A stretch of DNA of 64,000 nt from Rhea pennata (GCF_028389875.1 NC_084687.1:5306157-5370156); one strand, 5' to 3'. Shown: positions 48,825-62,298, numbered from the stretch's first letter. Notes: a model not told the origin generated them from the sequence alone. Program-made: numbers and translations.

Positions 48825-50689
48825 AAATAAAACATACCTCTTTATTTACAAACACAAGAACTAACATCACTGCTATATACTACCGACAAGCCTGTATCTG
48901 ACAAATATTGTACAAAACTACAGATATCAAAAAATAAAAGATGGAAGGAAATAAACCAAGGACATATACACTGTACAGAGAAGTTTTAACAGAAGTGAAA
49001 GCTGGAGCCTGTGGCAACTTGTACGCTTAAAAGAATCTTGAGAACCATTGCCTGTGCATCTTTAAAGCTTAGATTGGGCTCAGACACACCACAAATGGAT
49101 GGATTTGACATTAACAGTGTTCCACAAAGTTGTGAGTTGTCCTAGAAGCAAAAAGGACAAGGAAGACTAACATCATTCACCACAGGAATTAATTTCATCA
49201 AAAGAAGCAGGCCACTGTACCAAAGCCATAAATGAAAATATTTTTTTAAAAAAGTTCTGATTTAAAATGTCTGCTCTCTTTCCATATTTAAATCTCATGC
49301 AACTACTGTATATGTACAACTGCAAATTAATAAATATCTTTATGACTCTTCTTCTTGGCTGCAGCAGGATATTTTGAAAAATTAAACATACAGTCGTAAT
49401 TTATATAATTATGTCTGGGAAAAATTTGAAAGTAATTGCCTGGGAACTACAAAAACATCTACAAATCAAGGGGCATTAAAGAACAGAGATCTTCTTTTAA
49501 CAGGCTTTTGGTTCAGTACGTACGGGATCGAGAAATTGTCTCTTTCCATTTCCAGAAGGAAAACGTTACACAGGTTATTGAGAGAAAAAAAAATCAAAGC
49601 ACTGTTGGGAATAAGCTGCTAGCAGTCATCTTTCATCTATTCTTGATCCGCAAGTGTAAAGAAAATAAGCGTTTTAAAAACTCAAGATCTGTATGTTGTT
49701 TTATACTCAGGCTGTTATTCTCATCTTTTTCAAGTCTTAGATGAGAAGCTGGAAAACTACTGTTTGAACTAGGATAAATATTGGCTCTGTTTCTTCTCTA
49801 ACTGCCAGCACACATCAGCTAAGGAGGAAACCAGTTACTTCTAGTAGAGCACATAACAGGAAAGAGACAGAATAAAACATCTGCAAGACAGAAAGAAAGT
49901 GCCAGCACAACCTTTCATATTACTGTCTAGAAGACAGTCTATATAAACTTTGAGTCTTTCATCTAGAGCTACTTTCTCTTGTTCATTTTCCCAAAAGCAG
50001 ATTCATCCTTCTTGTCTAAAATAGTCACAATATTACAATTTATTCTTTGTAGACTTCAGAGGGTGTCCTGATTCTTCACGAAATCTCTATCCACTTAAGA
50101 TTAAATCAAACCTGGCGCATAATCAGCAGCAGTGTTTCACTGGGCATGTCAGCATAGCAGACATCACACTGAGCTAACAGAAAAGCTGATAAGGTAATGC
50201 AGCTGGTATAGAAGGAGCACAATTACAACTCACTGAAATGAAAACTAACAGCAAAGAAATGGAAGTTTGGAGGATATACAATCATACAGCATCGGGAATA
50301 AAAACACACTTTGGGTATTCTTCCATCCAGGAACAAAAAATGCTTAGAAGTCAATGGTTGAGAAGCTCTGGAGTGGCAGTGTTGGGTACCAGCTCATTTT
50401 AGAAAGAGTTACACATGTCAACATGAAGGTAGTCAGTCCAATTAGTCTCTTTGCGAATCACATGACCTGAGAGTCAGCATCTTACACTGTTCGATGAAGA
50501 GGCAGTTAAGAAGGAATGAAGGCCGTTTCCTCTTCTATAATTCATTTCTTATAAAAGTCACTCCCTGAATCCATGAACAATCAGGCTGCTGTATTAAAGT
50601 CAGTCCATTCTGACTGAGTGCTTCCATCTATTTTCCCACATTATGGTGCCAATATAGGAAAGAATACAGGAAGATAAAGAAGAGTGTCT
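48825..50689 (-). other. RBBP5: RBBP5 3' untranslated region
   Basis: About 1.85 kb of AT-rich sequence separates the RBBP5 stop from a canonical AATAAA on the - strand at 48841-48846. A second AATAAA at 50039-50044 could give a short UTR of about 0.65 kb. No conserved open frame lies inside. Confidence 0.65.
48841..48846 (-). terminator. RBBP5: RBBP5 distal poly(A) signal
   Basis: AATAAA on the - strand, 1.85 kb after the stop codon. No other gene lies between, and TMEM81 starts 1.8 kb further on. Confidence 0.6.
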
Positions 50690-50718
50690 TCATAACAATT
50701 CTGAGATTGCACCACCTG
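50690..50718 (-). CDS. RBBP5: RBBP5 last coding exon (9 codons)
   Basis: After the acceptor TTTAG the exon supplies two bases that complete Ala, then GGAISELL and TGA. The match to the mammalian C-terminus and the phase fit place it, although it lies 2.8 kb beyond exon 13 and is too short for open-frame searches. Confidence 0.92.
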
Positions 50719-53700
50719 CTAAAGAGATCAAAAACAGGTGAAAAATAAATCATCAAGCTCATAAACAGATGTTACCAGAAACCAGAGACTACCAAATATG
50801 GTAGCACTTCCAGAAAAAAAATGAAAGAACAGGATTTTCCAGATAAAGCCATTCTTTTCAGATCAAGATATAATCAACAAGGTACTATCTAAGGCAAATT
50901 AAGATCTCCAGTATTTCTGCATTTGTATTTGAGGGCACAGACAAGGTAGCTGAGGAACTCTGAGTTATTAGGACTCATTAGGTCCTCTGAAGTCAACAGT
51001 ATGGAAGTAGAAAGGAGCACACTAATGGATCTTACTGAGAGACAGAAGTGCAGCATAACAATATTAATTATCTGTCTATAGCTCAACCAAGCTATAGAAC
51101 AGTTATGGAAAACACCCTTAAGTGCTTACAGACATCAAAGATTAAAAAAAAATTAAGAGCTCTGCCCTCTCCAATAGACAGGTAAAGTAAACTGGGAACC
51201 TGAGTTTAATCTCAACTAGTTTGTTCACAAGAAAAAAAGAAATTTCCATTTTACCCTGTCCAAAAAAACAAAAGTAATTCCACTGGCATAGACATGCACA
51301 TCCCAAGCTCAGCAGCAGTTAACAAGTGAAATTCCATTGTCATCAAATTCCATAGTCCAACAGCAAGTTGGACTACATCACTATAAATGCATGAGATCAC
51401 ACACAAAAACCTCCCAAACAGGACTTTACATGGATGTGCAAAAAAAATAAGAAAAGAGTCTGTCTTGAATACTACGTCATTTAAGGATGCCAGGGAAAAT
51501 GGGATTAATATTTGTCCTGCAGCTCTATAGAAAAGACTGATGTAATAGTGATTACAAGCTTCAAGAAGAAATTACAGAGATCTATCTACAAAGAAAGATC
51601 AAGCAAATTAGTGAAACAAGTTAAAAATAAAATTACATAGAGTAAAAAAAAAAAAATCGCTCTTAAAACCACTGATGTGAAAACAGACTTTTTACACTGC
51701 TGCCTAAACACAAAAGTTGAAATGTCCAGTTTTTCTTAAAAGCAAATAATCACTGAAATTTGTTTTTGGAAGCCGCATTGTAAGTGATAAAAGAAAGCAA
51801 TTAACAGGCCTACTGATGAAACTAACAGTTATGCTCATGCAGTCTTCAAACCAGTCTGGTTCATCCCACATGACACAATAGGGCAGTCAGGATGCAGAAC
51901 AGAAGCCAGCAAAGACATCTGAGCATCTTCAGGATCCAGATATCTGTTACTATTATACTGTTAATTTAAAACATACTGGATGGTCTACAATTATTTGAGA
52001 AATCAAAGAGAATTACCCTGTCTGGCAAATCTGACACTAGACGTAATCAACACCTCCTGGACTTGGAACAAGGTTTGAAGATCTTTTTGACTAGTATCTG
52101 TTTTAATTTCTGGATTCTGCAAGGTGCAATATGTCAAAGGATTAAATGGAAACCCAGAAAACAACAACTACATTTTGCCCTGTAGCAACAAGTTTCTTTT
52201 ATCATGTCCCCTTTTTAGGCAAATTATCAATACCAGTAAAAGCAACATAACAGGAGCAGAGCAGGAAGGACAATGAGCAAGGTGGGTAACATAGGAACAG
52301 CAGTGAGGGAAGGAAGGGGCAAGGCAGTGGGGGGAGAAATCAATTCTGTACAGCCTAAAATCCACAGCAGCAGCTGCTGAGTTCAAGGAAATGCAAAATT
52401 TGATATATTAATTACATCATGCCTTTGAAACTGCTTATATGTCAATCCCAAGTTCTTTTCTACAACCTAAAATAAAAAAACGGAGTCTACATTCTTTTAT
52501 TCAAACATATTTCCTTTACCACATCTGAATGAACTTTTTCCAAATAACAAGCTCATGTAGCAAATGAGAGACATGGGAAACACTTGCTGTCAGCTGAGAA
52601 CCAATCTTCCTTTGAAATGTTAATTTTGGACCCCAACACAGGTGACTCAAATAGTCTTGATATAGTACGAAAAACAAAACATGACCAGAAAGATGTAGAA
52701 AAGATTACCAAAACCTAAATTCATTTATGGGAACTGTACTCTCTGGAATTTAACTGACACTGCTGCATAGCTAGAAATGAACATTCAGATCCTGAACTTT
52801 ATCTCTGGGTCTGTTTAATCAAATAGACCATTAGAGGCACTCAATCTTCTTCACAGTCCTTTAAAAGACACTAGGCTTTGCCTAGTGGAAAGTTGCAGGT
52901 ATGCATTTTGGCAGGAACCCTTTAAAACAGACAATACTCCAATTCGCTGAGGGGAAAAAGAAAACCTTGATTAGCTCATTGAAAACAGACCTAGAGAATA
53001 GGAAAAATAAATATCCTCTAAGTCAATGTGCAGTATTTTTATCCCTTAAAACCATAAAGGCCTCCTCCATTTTCTAGTTCCGCTTACAGAACTTTTCTGC
53101 TCTTTATCATACCACCTAGTATTAACCACGGCATCAAATGTCATTTTTAGCTTCACAATCCTTCATTATTTTCTTTTTTTTGGCTAAACTCTACCCAGAA
53201 AAACTGCATGCTATTAAGAACTTAAGAGCTGACAGAAATTATCTTTTTTTTTTGCTTTTGAAGTAATGCTCAATCTCTATTAAAAATGCTACATGCTCTT
53301 TATATGCAAAAACACATGCATAAATATCATTTTTATGAAAAATATTGAAAGCATTTCCACTTAAAAAAAAAAGAAAGAAAATTTTGCCTATCCTTGACAG
53401 CAGATAAACATTTAGTGAGCAAGTGCCATTTGGGAAGATAAAATGCTATGACTATATTAAGTCAGAGTCTGTACAAAGCAAGGCCACCAAGCAAGCCAAC
53501 AACGCTCACGCTGGGTCCTTACCTGCCAAAGGCTGTCCCAGCTCCGCCTGCACTTTACCCTTCGCTGCTCCTTCCAGAGGTAAAGCACCTCTGTCCCCTT
53601 TGTAGAGTTTCGGTTTAAATGGAGAATCTTTGTCTTTACCTTTTGATCCTTTAGGCCTGCCTGCTTGCTTCTTCTTGGATTTACCATCTCCCTTCACACC

Positions 53701-56700
53701 CAGCAGCGGATGGACTTCTGTGGAGAGACAATGTTACCAAAATGACTTATCCCTTTGGACACTTACACCAGCAGTTAGGATCCTTAGAGCATCCAACAGA
53801 ACAGCTACTTCTCATTTAGTTAGCATCCCATTTTTATATTTAAATCACTTCAAGTCACAGGATGATATTTGTAAAAATAAAATAAATACCATTGCACAGA
53901 AGCTGTCAGTTTGGTTTCTAGAAATCAGACAAAAATTCTCCAATCATCTGTCTGGCACCAAGTCCATGACACAGGAATAAACACAGAAGAGGCTAAGCTG
54001 GAGATGGCTCAGCCAAACCTAGAGTAAAAATCCAAACCCAAATCCCCAAAAGATGAAAATTAATCCAGACTGAAGAAAGGGTTTCTTTCATGAGAGACTG
54101 CAGATTTTGTTGTCTTCACCAGCTTCCAGACAAAACTCAGGGGCATAGATCAGAAACGATTTCTTTCGCTACATTTAATTCTACTCGTGAAACTCTAACA
54201 GAACTGGTCTTAAACTGCTAATAATTATACAATACATTATTTCCACTGATTGAGTCTAAAGTTCTAATATTATTTTCATATTCCAGGGACAGGAAAAGTG
54301 ATGTAGTGAACAAGCTTTTCCTATTAAAAAAAAAAAAGGCTGACAAATTAAAAGACAGACAACATCACAAATTACAGTTTCAGGATGTCTTTATTCATTT
54401 CTGGCTTACTAAGTGTCCAAAAAAAAAAAAAAAGAGAGAGAGAGAGAGAGAAAGAAAAAGAACAAAGAAAAAAAATGCAAAGAGTTGGGGACCACCAATG
54501 ACTATTTTAAGAAATACCCTCACAGGAAAAAGAAAATTAAAGAGTGATCTTCTGAACTCCTGGCCTTCAGACTAGGCAAAGCTAAAAATCATCCCAGGAG
54601 CAGAATAGGTATTAATATAATGGCAGCTTCTACTCACCATCATTAGGTACTCCTTGTAGTTCAATGTTGGTGGTTTTGGGCTTCTTCTTTGGTGCCTGAG
54701 GTCCATCAGAGGAGGATTGCCTTTTCTTCTCAGAACCTATTCCCTCATCAGTTAAAGAACTCTGAACAGCATCAGGTGGAGGACCATAGGGGTTTTCTTC
54801 TGGGTCTTCCACTTCAGGAGCAATGGGCAAGTAAAGCAAAGCCTTTGAGTCCTCCAGTTCTTCATCACTATGGAGAAGACAAAAAAAGTGCCTTAATTAT
54901 AAACTAAGGTCTTTAGTATCTTTTTTCTTTGTATCTACAAACCAATGCCTGTCTCCACAGGCTGCTGTCACATCCATGCTAAGTAACTGACCAAAGCATT
55001 CTGCAGCCTGAGAACCCAATATGAATACTGACCCTATGAGCAAAGAGATTAAGAAGTAAAAATGCTGTGAAGGTAAGAATTTGTAATGCATAGAGCTAGA
55101 GCATGCCGCATGTCACAAGAGTGTCATGGTCAGACTGCCAGTGCCATCCTGTGCAAGACTAATGGTGATTAACAGGGACTCTGGGACAAAGAAAGAAAAT
55201 GAAAACAGTGTCTGAAGTTTCTCAGAGATACCCAGAGAATAAGAAGGAAAGAACAAAGGGACGGGTCTCTTATCGTATGCTCTTCTCTATCCTCTTCCTC
55301 CAGACTAAAAACCGAAACCTAAGCCTTGTTTATGCAGCAACTAAGGCAGTGAAACACAGCAATCTCCAGACACAGAGATCTCCAGACACAGAGATACACC
55401 TTAGCTTCCACAAATTGCTTTTCATAAAATCCTGCACTTCACTACCCAAAGAACATACAAAAATCCAAACACAAGCTTGTTAAAGTGCACTAGAAACAGA
55501 ATCTTAACAATACATTTCATATTCCTTTCTTAAACAAAATACATTCTTTCACCTGCTACAGAAGGCAGCAATGGGATCCACACTAGTTACATCCACTTCT
55601 TCATCTTCTGCAGCATCAGCACCTGAGAATCAGGGAAACTGAGAATTAAAGACAGTAGGGAAAAGAGAGAGGGGTCTATGGTATGCTGGGAACAATCATC
55701 CTTTCTTTGGTTTAGCTATAGCCTTTCACAGTGCATAATTTTTTGGCACCACCAAGTGGCCAAGTTGTGTTGCTACTACTTCAAATCCAGCATTATTTCT
55801 CTCGAGAGCAAGCCCATACAGCAATGTTGTATCTATTTACTAAATATATATTAGAAAAGGTCATCATTTTTAAACAATTGTTGAATACCTTTTTTTTTTT
55901 AGAAATTGTACTAATTTCAGTATTTCATATATCTTCATTTACCCACTGCTGGTCTGCAATTTAGCAACCTTATATATTACCAGGATCATTAGTTTTAATT
56001 TTTAGTATAGCCACATATTTTGACTATAATTACTTGAAAAAAAAAAAGAATTTCTAGTCAGCCACACCTTTGTGATACAGTTTATGCTTTACCTGTTTGT
56101 TCTGGTTCACTCTTATCTTCATCTTCAATGTCAAACTCTGATTCCCTCTCTTCATACTCAACATTTTCATCTAGCTCTTTGAAGTCAGGTGCAAAGGCAC
56201 TCCAGTTTTCCTAAACCACAAATTCAAGAGTAATTTTACCTTATGCAAAGGAACAGCTGCCACAGTGAGGACCTCATGCAATCACGATCTCATTCTGCAT
56301 CTAAATCTTCCAAGCCACATGCAAGCTCACAAAAAAATCAAGTCCCTTTCAGGTCCACTACCACATAGCAAGTTAGGGAGAGCACAAGTTAGTTCCTTCT
56401 ACAAATATGGCATTGTAATACTCCTTAAATACTACAGTGTACGTCTTCATTACTCCTAAAAATCAAAGCTCCTTGTTAACGTTTAACCACTGTGTGTCAT
56501 TCACTCAGGTTTCCCTTATTTAAACGGCACATTCAGAAGGACACCACTCACACACAAAGTATTTCTAATGATGGTAGTAAAAGCTCTCTGCAAAGCTCAA
56601 CTACATTCAGCAACTGAATTATGAGTTCCCTCCTCACATTCAACCGGACAACAAACATATTTCAGACAGGTGAACCTACAGAACTTGATGAATTGGTATT

Positions 56701-59700
56701 TAATAAGAATAGTCCTAAAGGATTTCCATATGCCATAATTCAGTCTACTTGGATCGAGACCACTGGATAAGCCTCCTAAGGAGGAGATTTAAAAACACTT
56801 ACCACTTGATTCTGAGCCCATATAGACACTACACCACTGGAAATAGATGCTATGATCGGTCGGACAGGATGCCACTAGGTTTATTTGAAAGAGAAAAAGA
56901 GGAGACGCTTAATTTGTAAATGGAATTAGGAAAACTTAGTTTTTAAAATAACAAGAAACAAAAAAAATATATATATTCTTACTGCTACATCCAAAAGCAG
57001 CTCTCCTCTAGTCCCATGGAGGATTTTCACTAGGTTTCCAATACTTTTTTCCCAAATGTACAGGGCATGCTGTCGTGCTGAACCTGCCACTATGTACTCA
57101 CCATCCCCAGAGAAACAGCACTTCTTCCACGGTGTCCTGCACGTAAAAAAATTTACAGTTCAAAGCGGCTAGCTAAATAAACTTCACAATATGGAGAATG
57201 GAGAACTACAGAGTAGGATTGTTCCTCAGGCTGATATTTTATAATCTCCATCCACAAATAATTTCTGAACTTCAAATTAAATTGTGACATACATTTCAAG
57301 TTCTTCCACTACACTGAAGGAGATACTGAACCTCCAATAGGGCAAGACAAGCTGACTCATCTTGCTACCTCTTACCTATTAACTAAATCCTGTAGTTTCT
57401 GCATTGGTTCAGGCTCCCCATCTCGTCCACAGGTTAAAATTTCACGCCCATCATACACTCTGATTATCCGGTCAGCTGTGTTTATCAAAAAGCAGCTGTA
57501 GGAAAAAGGGCACAGAACATTCATTGCATTGAAAGTCTATGAAATCAAAAATATATACAGATATATCAGAATATGTTCCATTAAAGAATTGAGGCCTTTT
57601 TAAAGCTTTCTATACTTTATCAATCCACTTTATAGCTTTCATTTTGTCTATAGGCACCACTTGACAGATGAGGTAAGTCACCTTCCTTTCCGAGCAAATT
57701 CAATTGATTTAATAGCCGTGGTGTTGCTGGTTCCAGTTGTCACTCTGAAGGAAGCAACAAGATCCTGAGTATCTGTTTTTAAGACCAAGATCTGCAGATT
57801 AAGGAAAGAGAAGGCAATCAATATCTTCATTATGATTCATTCTCCTTCTAGCACCTTTCGCATCACTACTAACCAGGCCAACAGCAACCTGAGCAACCTA
57901 AACCAGAACAGCTGGGATTCTGCAACTATAGTTTCTACTTCTAGAAACTCATACAAGCAGTTCTGCCATCTTATAACTATCAGTGAAATACATAGGACCA
58001 TTTTTTGACAGATCATGGCTTAAATTAGCAGACACATATTGTTCTGAACCCCTCTGACAAAACTTCCTTTCAAAGTACGTGTATGCTTATGTACAAGTAA
58101 AATCAAGTATAGCAGCAACAGAAAGACCTAACTCACACAAAGAATTATAAACTACCAATCTTGAAAGATGAAATGAGATGCTTTACACAGAAAGATCCTA
58201 TCTACACAATATCATTTATTCAGGAGGCACTCAGGAAAACCTTATTTGTACATTAAAACAAAAAAAATGTAACCTAAAAATGACAATCATCTTCGGAGGA
58301 AAAAAATAAATAAAAAAGAAGTAGTAGCAGTAATCTAAACTCTTCCATCCAGCAGTGTCATCTGCTCAGTGTAAGTCTCACCTTCCCCTTGGCATTGCCT
58401 GTATAAATGTATTCCCCTCGTCTGTCAAAGGAGGCCACAACATTGAGATCTGAATCATCATCCACAGGTAGAACAACATGTTTGGAGTCAGACAGTGTTA
58501 ACATCACTGGTGCAGACTTCATGGGACAAACCAAAACTCTGTTTCTGTTAAGCACAAAAAAAAATAGTTATTAGTTTCTTCTATGGATTTTTTTGTTTCA
58601 CACTTAGAAGTAGAAAAATTCTGAAAAGACTAGCAATTACGATGCTGAAGATTTCTGAAAACTGAGCTTTGCCCAAACTTTGCTGACTTATGATTTTGAT
58701 CTATCGAAATTTTACTTAGGCAGGCTGTATTAAGGCTGAACAAGATTCCAACAGTTTCTTCTTCTCTTATACTCTTGAGAAATACAGAATATCTCTGTAT
58801 TTTTCTTATATTCTCAAGTCTTCCATACCTTTATTACAAAATGGCATTAAGCTGGTGCGTAGTTTCATTTTCTCTGTTTTTCTAGAAGCTTTTCCACATT
58901 TAAACAAAAACTCGTAAACTCAACAAGACATATACACACATTTTTAAGAATCATCTTTTTGTTTGCTCTCATCCCTTCCTGCTACTTTCATAATAAAAAC
59001 AGTCACAACAACCAATTAGCATTCTAATCACAAAAAGTGGGTAAACTGAAAGTATCTATTGCATTTAAAAAAATCACTTTGCAAAAACCACCGTAAAATA
59101 TTGTATAAATCTTAATTACACCAAAAAAAGAGCACTTGACTGTTTTTTCACAGAACTTACTGGTCTCGAGGGTGGTACTGAACTTTCAAGATAGGCGAAG
59201 GAAATCGAAATCTCTGGTCACAGTCTCCAGAGAGAACATCCCACTGCGATACAATGTTATCGGTCGAAGCACTCACCAATTTGTGACCATCTCGACTCCA
59301 GCTACAGAGACAAGAGGCAACTCAAGTAAAATAAAAATTTTTTTAATGCCAAATGTATACAATCAACAGGGAGTTTAAACAAATTATCAGACTGAATTAT
59401 CAGGTTAAACTAAATCTGTCAGCCTGAAAAACAGCTCCTTTGAGTTCCAATCTCCCTAAACTCATTAGGCATTTCCAAGCTCTCTTAGAAGAGACTTAAA
59501 ATATAACCGAGCAATAATGGGATCCTAAAACACAGCTGAGCACCCCTTAACTTGCTTGCATTTCAGCAGTAGGTTCAAACAGATGTTGAGAGCTGTTGGA
59601 CAGTTATCACAGCATCTGGCCCTCAGCAAACACACACACAGACAGTTTCTAACCACAATCAGAGGAAGCCTTTCGCACTGAGTAGGCACGTTAGGAACTC

Positions 59701-60283
59701 AGTTATGACTAAAACTTTGAGGTAAGTTGTTCAGTAGGGGAAAGAAAAAAAAAAAAAAAAAAAAAAAAGTCATTCCTCACCATAAAGAGCAGACGGGGTG
59801 AATATGCGCGCTGATGATTTTGGCTATACCCCTCGTCAAGAAGTCCCAGATGACGATGCGCCCATCGTTGCAGCCCACAGCGAGCAGGGTGCCCCAGCGG
59901 TTGAAGGTGCACGTCAGGGCCATGCTGATGCAGTCCAAGGTGCCATCGGCCTCCTGCGGGGGCGAGAGCCGAGGGGGCCGTCAGGGGACACCACCTCCCT
60001 CCCTCCCGGCCGCCCGCGTAGCCTCAGGGCCGGGGCAGCCCCCGCGGCAGGCGGGACATTTACCTCGGGGTAGTTCTGGCCGAAGGACTCTGCAACGAAA
60101 CGCAAAGACAGGGCTTGAGCCAGGCGCGCTCCGCACCGCCCCCGCCGCCCGCCGCCGCCTCCGGTCACCCCGCGCTCCCGGCCCGCCGCCCGCGCCCCTT
60201 CGCCGCCCCGGGAGCTGCGGGCCGCCGCCGCCGCGCTCCCCCGGCCCGAACCGCCGCCACGTACCGAGCAGCTCCAGGTTCAT
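50690..60283 (-). CDS. RBBP5: Retinoblastoma-binding protein 5, complete coding sequence in 14 exons
   Basis: RBBP5 is a core subunit (WRAD: WDR5, RBBP5, ASH2L, DPY30) of the nuclear MLL/SET1 H3K4 methyltransferases. Exons in gene order: 60265-60283, 60064-60089, 59781-59953, 59161-59301, 58382-58544, 57682-57791, 57376-57495, 56983-57136, 56803-56874, 56093-56210, 55553-55622, 54638-54867, 53523-53717, 50690-50718. All borders are GT/AG and the phases join to 539 residues, one more than human. The extra residue is an Ala in the [13 protein letters not shown] tail. Residues about 20-325 form the WD40 propeller. Then come the activation and ASH2L-binding segment ([20 protein letters not shown]), the WDR5-binding motif ([12 protein letters not shown]), an acidic/proline region and a Lys-rich tail ([15 protein letters not shown]). 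The end is AGGAISELL. Exons 1, 2 and 14 contribute only 19, 26 and 29 coding bases. No break was seen. Confidence 0.97.
50719..53522 (-). other. RBBP5 last intron, noncoding
   Basis: The 2.8 kb between exons 13 and 14 is AT-rich with short A-runs and no coding signal. I see no RNA gene or clear repeat family in it. Confidence 0.7.
54419..54450. repeat. Poly(A) plus (GA)n tract in RBBP5 intron 12
   Basis: Fifteen A residues pass straight into about nine GA steps and then an A/G-rich tail. On the gene strand this is a long CT-rich tract far from either splice site. Confidence 0.9.
55362..55393. repeat. 16-base perfect tandem duplication
   Basis: ATCTCCAGACACAGAG occurs twice head to tail in an RBBP5 intron. 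It looks like a recent slippage duplication. Confidence 0.9.
59745..59768. repeat. A24 homopolymer (U-tract in the RBBP5 pre-mRNA)
   Basis: Twenty-four A residues on the + strand begin only 12 bases inside the intron after the donor of RBBP5 exon 3, so the pre-mRNA has a U-tract just downstream of a 5' splice site. Confidence 0.95.
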
Positions 60284-60800
60284 CGCGGCCGCCGTCCCGC
60301 TCCCTGCGTCCCTGTCGGCTAAGGACCCCGCCGGGCCTCCGGCTCCCCCCGCGCCGCGCCGCGCCGCGCCGCGCCGCCCCGGCGTTCGCCTGACGAGCCC
60401 CCTCGCTGCCCTTCCGTCAGCCCTGCGGCTCGGTGGCGCCCGGCGCAGCGCGGCCCGACCCGGCGCCGCTAATCCCGCGGCGGAGCGAGAGGCGGCGAGC
60501 GGCGGCCGCAGCGCCGGGGAGCAGGCAGCGCGGCGGGCAGCCCGCGCGCGTGCGCGGCCGCCGCGGGGCGGAGCCGGGCAGAAGCCGCGGCGGCTCGGGA
60601 GAGGTTCCGGGCAGCGCGCGCGCGCGCGGCCCCCGCCGTTGCCTGGAGACGGGCGGGGGCGGCACGAGACCGGACCGGACCGGACCGGGCCGGGCGTCGT
60701 TAGCCGTTAACGGCGGCTTTGCAGCGCGGCCGGCCGCGGCCGCCGGAAAGGGCCCGGCCAGAGCCTTAGCTCGCAGGCGGGTCTCGTAGAAACACACGTT
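59800..60800 (-). promoter_or_regulatory. RBBP5: RBBP5 CpG-island promoter
   Basis: Very high GC and CpG density spans exons 1-3 of RBBP5 and about 500 bases upstream of its start codon, with no TATA box near the start. This is the usual layout of a housekeeping promoter. Two five-base tandem repeats lie in it: GCGCC about five times at 60351-60375 and ACCGG about four times near 60669-60688. A (GC)n run stands near 60617. The large open frames on both strands here are composition artefacts. Confidence 0.85.
60351..60375. repeat. (GCGCC)5 tandem repeat in the RBBP5 5' flank
   Basis: Five perfect copies of GCGCC lie 70-90 bases upstream of the RBBP5 start codon, probably in its 5' UTR or core promoter. 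Confidence 0.9.
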
Positions 60801-60845
60801 ACCGGCGGGAAGTGAGCGCCACCACTCGTCTACATAGAAAATCGG

Positions 60846-60851
60846 TTTATT
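60846..60851 (-). terminator. Poly(A) signal of the gene upstream of RBBP5
   Basis: AATAAA on the - strand about 560 bases upstream of the RBBP5 start codon. It would end the presumed DSTYK transcript at the edge of the RBBP5 CpG island. Confidence 0.55.
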
Positions 60852-62298
60852 CGGTCATTCTGGTTATTGCACTTTTTTTTTTCCTATGCTCTTGGTAAGT
60901 TTGTTACATTTTCCTATAACACCGTAAATACACATCAGTCCTTTAAAGTAGCACACAAAGCAGCGATACAAAAACCTAAAGGCGTTACGGTGGAGCTGTA
61001 CGGGTCCTGCGTGTCGCCTGCCCCTCATCACCCAAAATACTACAGTTTCCATCAGTTGCCGTCGCCGAGCCGAGAGCTCACACGGAAAGCACTCAAAGCT
61101 AAACAGTAGTGCTAGCTTAAGGCCCCTCCTTTTTCGGAGGGGGGGAGGGAATAGAGGGGGAGTTAACACAGATAGGGTTCAGTTTTCCCCTGAAAACGGG
61201 CAGCAATACCTATGAAAAGTTACTTTGTGCAACTTCTTCAAGCTAAAATTAGCATAACCAAGAACGCAGTTGGCTGCTGGAGCGGCTGCTCACCTAGTCC
61301 TTGCACGCATCGGCGCAAGGATCTTCCTCAGCTCGCAGCAGGATAGAGGGGAAGAGCGAACCAGCCCCCCACCCCAACAGGTAACGTTGATGTCTGCTGC
61401 CCAGGCAGATCAGCAAGTCCTTTAGTGTAATTAATAAAATCCTCTGAATTAAGGTAAGTATTTGGTCCTTTAACCCACCCATTAAGTGTCCTGCAGGTCC
61501 AGATACACTTCTCAGTTGGCAGCAAGATACAGTGAGCAACAACAGTTCAGCACAGTCTGGAGAGCTTTGGCAGCCTGACAATTTATCATCACTGGATTTA
61601 GAGAGCATTTTCTCCCAGTTCACCTCACTAAGTATAGTGTTCACAAGAAAAGAGTGTAGCAGAGGTGTTGCTGTCTTAAAGCTGGGAACAGGGTAAGTCC
61701 TAACTGTACAGTAACTTACTAGCACCTTTCAAGTCTATAATTTAACCTTGCAGCTGTATCTTCTGCTTCCTACACATCATCTAGGGACTCTATCGAAGCA
61801 CCAGCTACAACCACTTGAGCAGTGGCAGCATGTAAACCTCACAGTAACCTTTGTAAACAATGCTTTTTTCAAATCATTGTAAGCCTGAACTCCACACAGG
61901 CATCTTAAAAAGGGATGGGTGTACAGGAAGGGGGAGGGTAAGACTTATTCATCAGTGTTCACAGAAATCAGCCTCAGCCTAAGAGATTTAGCTTGTGTTG
62001 TTTAAGTGATAGTTAGCATGACATTACTGTAACAGCACTCAATGATGTGTCCATACACAACAGAAGCTAGTCCAGTACTGATTACACTTGATAAGCTGTA
62101 TAATGCTTAAGATATGGGTACCTTTTTAAAAGCCTTATTAAAGTACACTTTAACAAACATCTTCAGTAGATTAAGGTTACAAAGGTAGCCTCATTTCAAT
62201 GAGGAATAGCTACTCAGTCCAACTGCACAAGGTTAACGTATTTGAGTTACTGCTTCACAATTTGCCATCTAACTCCATATGGATGTCTGTGGTTACAG

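Noticed and set aside
59814-60797. Large open frames (up to 298 residues) over the RBBP5 promoter
   Set aside because: They lie in the CpG island and overlap RBBP5 exons 1-3 on the other strand. Composition is Pro/Arg/Ala-rich, so they are artefacts.
61294-61725. 143-codon minus-strand frame in the presumed DSTYK 3' UTR
   Set aside because: The sequence does not match the DSTYK kinase C-terminus or another known protein, and it lacks supporting splice or domain evidence.
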